From Proluteimonas flavola (GTDB lineage Bacteria > Pseudomonadota > Gammaproteobacteria > Xanthomonadales > Xanthomonadaceae): a stretch of 42,569 bases of DNA. Positions 41,201 to 42,569 of the stretch are shown one piece after another; within the stretch, counting starts at the first letter, position 1; the number at the start of each line of letters is the position of its first letter. The translations under genes and the position numbers were made by a program. The notes under the pieces are model-generated. The model did not search any database. It had not been told where the DNA came from and saw nothing but the letters and a program-made list of their open reading frames with translations. Location of the stretch: positions 1 to 42,569 of the forward strand of contig NZ_JAIWPU010000026.1 of NCBI RefSeq assembly GCF_021191705.1. The letters are read 5' to 3'.

Positions 41201-41324
41201 CGCGATCAAGCGTCTGCGTGTCGGTGGGCGCGGCGGTTTCCTGCGCGTGTGCAGCGGTTGCTGCGGTGGCCAGAAGCGTGGTGGCGATCGCCGCATACAG
41301 CGGCGAGATCTTGGTCACAATCAT
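38295..41324 (-). CDS. TonB-dependent outer-membrane receptor
   Basis: A 1009-residue receptor with a signal peptide (cleavage after AHA), a plug domain from about 30 to 150 (TLDRVNVTGSRI, then VLVNGRRHVGATPG and GASAVYGADAVAGVVNF) and a 22-strand-type barrel ending in the aromatic signature GATYKF. Such proteins import siderophores, carbohydrate or peptide substrates using TonB energy. The substrate cannot be told; no partner enzyme or FecI/FecR pair lies next to it. Of the two ATGs, the second (41324) is preferred because AAGGGG is six bases before it and none fits the first (41330). An IS lies 114 bases upstream. Confidence 0.93.
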   Translation of the reverse strand: MIVTKISPLYAAIATTLLATAATAAHAQETAAPTDTQTLDRVNVTGSRIAREGFVTPSPVTSISAEEIRATGAVTIADLMTKMPALSPTYTLGNSTRFIGTAGLGLLDLRGLGTARTLVLVNGRRHVGATPGSTAVDVNTIPVEWIERVEVITGGASAVYGADAVAGVVNFITKTSFDGIEMRGQKGSASEGGFGRQFFSISAGSDFADGRGTAAISVERSEQDRFSRTSREIGRRYLVTTPNPNFDPSQPSSEANPQNILAGPGGNHSISTGGSFYTGGVINANSNPFNPNLRYHFNPDGSFSRNRYDGWYNATGTSCIDCDFTDLNALADLEPTFNRSSVNAIFGFDLNDNHRVFAEAKYSKTESNFYGQSAFDSALRIRTDNAYITPELSALIAANPGLVRTATLDGEPAQFFEIGRMNVDAGRRGERVDRDTKRLVVGLEGFFGDNWSYETSFNYGESTISRLNLNNRINERWWAGLDTVRDANGNVVCRSTLDPNAFNIHTGQRYNAALVAGCVPFSVFGDGAVAANPAAAAWFNVNSLNSSKLTQTVYSASVANSALFSLPAGQVGFAAGVEHRREKSQENTDPLAALGLTFLNAIPSRGGQYDVSEVFLETSIPLLADLPAIERLSLDLAGRYSDYDTIGSTKTWNVGLDWQMFSSLRFRGTLAKAVRAPGIGELFNPQSQNFATVNDPCSYLPTNNNRPATAADQALRQANCSALGIPVGWQDSYSANRPGVSGGNPDLNPESADTVSFGLVWQPEFVKGLGVSIDYWRVTLDDAIGAVTAQVNATRCVDSPGGITNNTFCDQIKRAGAGGFTDAQGRFFPEHSIYDWRALNENLAKSRRVGVDFEVDYRFDLAGGNAVTRLVGTRLIQSREWAFQAFPNEYREWSTSVTDPRYRANLEAAYNRNDWDASWTMRYMHHNLRVEPASYQSNPGQTSPIRNGSYVYHNAQVGFTFPDSGIKVYIGADNVFDKDPPANYFGADVGTAFYDSVGRFVYLGATYKF

Positions 41325-41387
41325 TGACATCCCCTTGAAAGAAAACCGCGGGCCACTTCGAACTCCCTATGGCCTACGAACACCTGC

Positions 41388-41402
41388 TTAACGCAGTGTT
41401 AA
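41388..41402. promoter_or_regulatory. Palindrome upstream of the TonB receptor
   Basis: TTAAC-GCAGT-GTTAA is an inverted repeat of two five-base arms, lying 64 bases before the receptor start in a locally A/T-rich stretch (41380-41440). It could be an operator or a promoter element, but no clear -35/-10 pair was found. Short palindromes arise by chance, so the confidence is low. Confidence 0.3.
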
Positions 41403-41443
41403 CCTATTTGCCATAAACCCGTAACCAATGCAAGCATTTCTAA

Positions 41444-42298
41444 GAACATGTTCACGATCTTCCCTGAGCAGTGCAAACTCTATGGATGCGCAAGAGAACG
41501 TATCCAAGCGACACGAGCCGTGAACGGTTCGACCAGATCCGCCCGATCCTGGAACAGGCGCGCAAGCGCACCAAGCCCCGCAGCGTGGATCTGTACGAGG
41601 TGTGGTGCGCGGTGCTGTACCTGTTGCGAACGGGCTGCCAGTGGCGCGCCCTGCCGAGCGACTTTCCGAAGTGGCGAACGGTGCACTCGTACTTTGCCAA
41701 GTGGAGCGAACTGGACGATGAGGGAGTGAGCCTGCTGGAGCGGGCGCTCAAAAAATCAGGTTGGCGTGGCCCGCGAGAAACAGGCGCGCAACGCCTGCAG
41801 CACGTTCTTGATCGTGGACGCGCAGAGCATGAAGAACACAGACACGGCTGGCCAGAAGGGCTATGACGCCGGCAAGAAGGTCTCGGGGATCAAGCGCCAC
41901 ATCGCAGTCGATACCCACGGGTTCCCGCATGCCATCGCGGTGACAACCGCAGAGGTGACCGACCGCAAAGGTGCATTGCAAGCCCTGGGGCGCTGCAAGC
42001 CGAACCTGGGGCAGGTCCAAAGCCTGCTGTGCGACAGCGGCTACACCGGTGAACCGTTCGCCGAAGGCGTGCGGGAGGTCTTGGGCGAGTAGGTCACGGT
42101 ACAGATCGCCAAGCGCAGCGAACTGCACACCTTCAAGGTTATGCCCAAGCACTGGATCGTCGAACGCAGTTTTGCCTGGCTGGAGAAGAACCGACGCTTG
42201 TGGAAGAACTGCGAGCGCAAGCTCAATACCAGCTTGCAGTTCATCCATCTGGCCTTCTTGGCTCTACTACTACTACTCAGAAGATCGTGAACAGGCTC
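41444..42298 (+). mobile_element. IS5-family insertion sequence with 19-base inverted ends
   Basis: The left end (41444-41462) and the inverted right end (42280-42298) agree at 17 of 19 positions, sharing TGTTCACGATCTTC. The element is 855 bases and carries one transposase in two frames, the pattern of the IS427-like branch of IS5. No clear target duplication is seen: flanking bases are CTAA on the left and TCAG on the right. It lies between the TonB receptor's upstream region and a second transposase. Confidence 0.85.
41486..42290 (+). pseudogene. IS5-family transposase, frameshifted and with an internal stop
   Basis: The N-terminal half (MRKRTYPSDTSRERFDQIRP, through WRALPSDFPKWRTVHSYF) is in one frame to about 41757. 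There the frame changes by +1 at a run of six A (CTCAAAAAATCAG), continuing with TFLIVDAQSMKNTDTAG and LLCDSGYTGEPF, which hold the first two catalytic Asp. An amber TAG at 42090-42092 then cuts off the segment WIVERSFAWLEKNRR with the catalytic Glu. The frameshift may be programmed, as in related elements, but the amber codon, probably a mutated CAG, should inactivate the enzyme. Confidence 0.8.
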
Positions 42299-42470
42299 TC
42301 AGAGGTGAGGGCCGGCCTAGGAGCGTGGGCGGCAGAAGATTTCCGGGCTGCCACTGCTCGTGATCTGGCAGGGTTTGCACCTGACCATCGATGCAGGGCC
42401 TGCAGCAAGCCTGGCTGGCCGTGCCCGTCAACCCTTGCCAAGGGCGCTCAATGGCCTGGCAATCTCCCTG

Positions 42471-42569
42471 TCAGGCCGCCATCCAGCCCAGCCGGTGCAT
42501 CCGCCGCAGGTTCGATGCCAGGCACACCAGGTTCCACTCGCCGTTGACCTGCCCCAGCCCCCGCACGCT
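42471..42569 (-). CDS. C-terminus of an IS1182-like transposase, cut by the window edge
   Basis: Only the last 32 residues are present, beginning SVRGLGQVNGEWNLVCLASN and ending in RLGWMAA. The GLGQV-GEW-L pattern followed by a helix with NLRRM is typical of the C-terminal end of IS1182/IS5-type transposases. The rest lies outside the window. The 172 bases between it and the first IS (42299-42470) contain no gene that I can see and may be the noncoding end of this element. Confidence 0.6.
   Translation of the reverse strand, partial: SVRGLGQVNGEWNLVCLASNLRRMHRLGWMAA

Noticed and set aside
42264..42278. CTACTACTACTACTC looked at first like a second LexA operator or a repeat array.
   Set aside because: It has no TTAG left half and encodes the Leu-rich end of the IS transposase; four triplet copies are too few for an array.
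41440..42302. Target-site duplication of the IS.
   Set aside because: Flanks CTAA and TCAG do not match, and the inverted similarity fades gradually outward, so no duplication can be claimed.

Overview
The window is a high-GC gammaproteobacterial chromosome segment, most likely from the Xanthomonadaceae/Lysobacteraceae (Lysobacter, Luteimonas or a relative). The inference rests on a perfect Xanthomonas-type LexA operator in front of lexA, the lexA-recA-recX-alaS-csrA order, a PIN-PhoH protein, a Bcp whose cysteines lie at 48 and 84, a TonB receptor of the large Xanthomonad type, and extreme GC bias at third codon positions. No species can be named from sequence alone.

Layout. (1) 1-80 is a G-run/C-run block that looks like an assembly join. 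(2) 181-1786: ispF-truD. (3) 1787-2343: a gap holding a decayed LuxR-type DNA-binding domain where many gammaproteobacteria carry surE-pcm-nlpD-rpoS. (4) 2344-4089: a 3-hydroxybutyrate-oligomer hydrolase. (5) 4149-9833: SOS block lexA-recA-recX, then alaS and csrA, followed by tRNA-Ser(GCT) and tRNA-Arg(ACG), an order also found in E. coli. (6) 10669-14636, minus strand: XRE regulator, DUF1275 membrane protein, thiD, alpha/beta hydrolase and a UDP-sugar dehydrogenase. (7) 14841-19819: small membrane protein, PIN-PhoH ATPase, bcp-gcvR divergent from dapA-bamC-like, again an E. coli-like arrangement. (8) fdxA, a second G-run/C-run block with 93 consecutive C, and tRNA-Glu(CTC). (9) 20901-26928: pcnB-folK-panB-(GFA protein)-panC-panD-pgi, combining RNA polyadenylation, folate and pantothenate synthesis and glycolysis. 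(10) A REP-like hairpin separates pgi from the convergent queG. (11) 28118-33560: nnr-tsaE-amiC-mutL divergent from queG, as in the E. coli queG-nnr-tsaE-amiB-mutL cluster, followed by a DUF1684 lipoprotein and a TraB/GumN protein instead of miaA-hfq. (12) Minus strand: metG-rnfB, and a large TonB-dependent receptor. (13) The right edge carries a broken IS5-family element just upstream of the receptor and the C-terminus of a second transposase.

Most of the window is conserved housekeeping sequence. I see no defence system, CRISPR array, prophage or biosynthetic cluster, and I do not claim a new system. The points worth a second look are the two homopolymer junctions, the lost surE-to-mutS segment with its regulator remnant, a probably leaderless lexA whose operator almost touches the start codon, a hairpin against the csrA ribosome binding site, the GFA-family gene inside the pantothenate operon, the unexplained DUF1684/GumN pair after mutL, and the IS insertion upstream of the TonB receptor.
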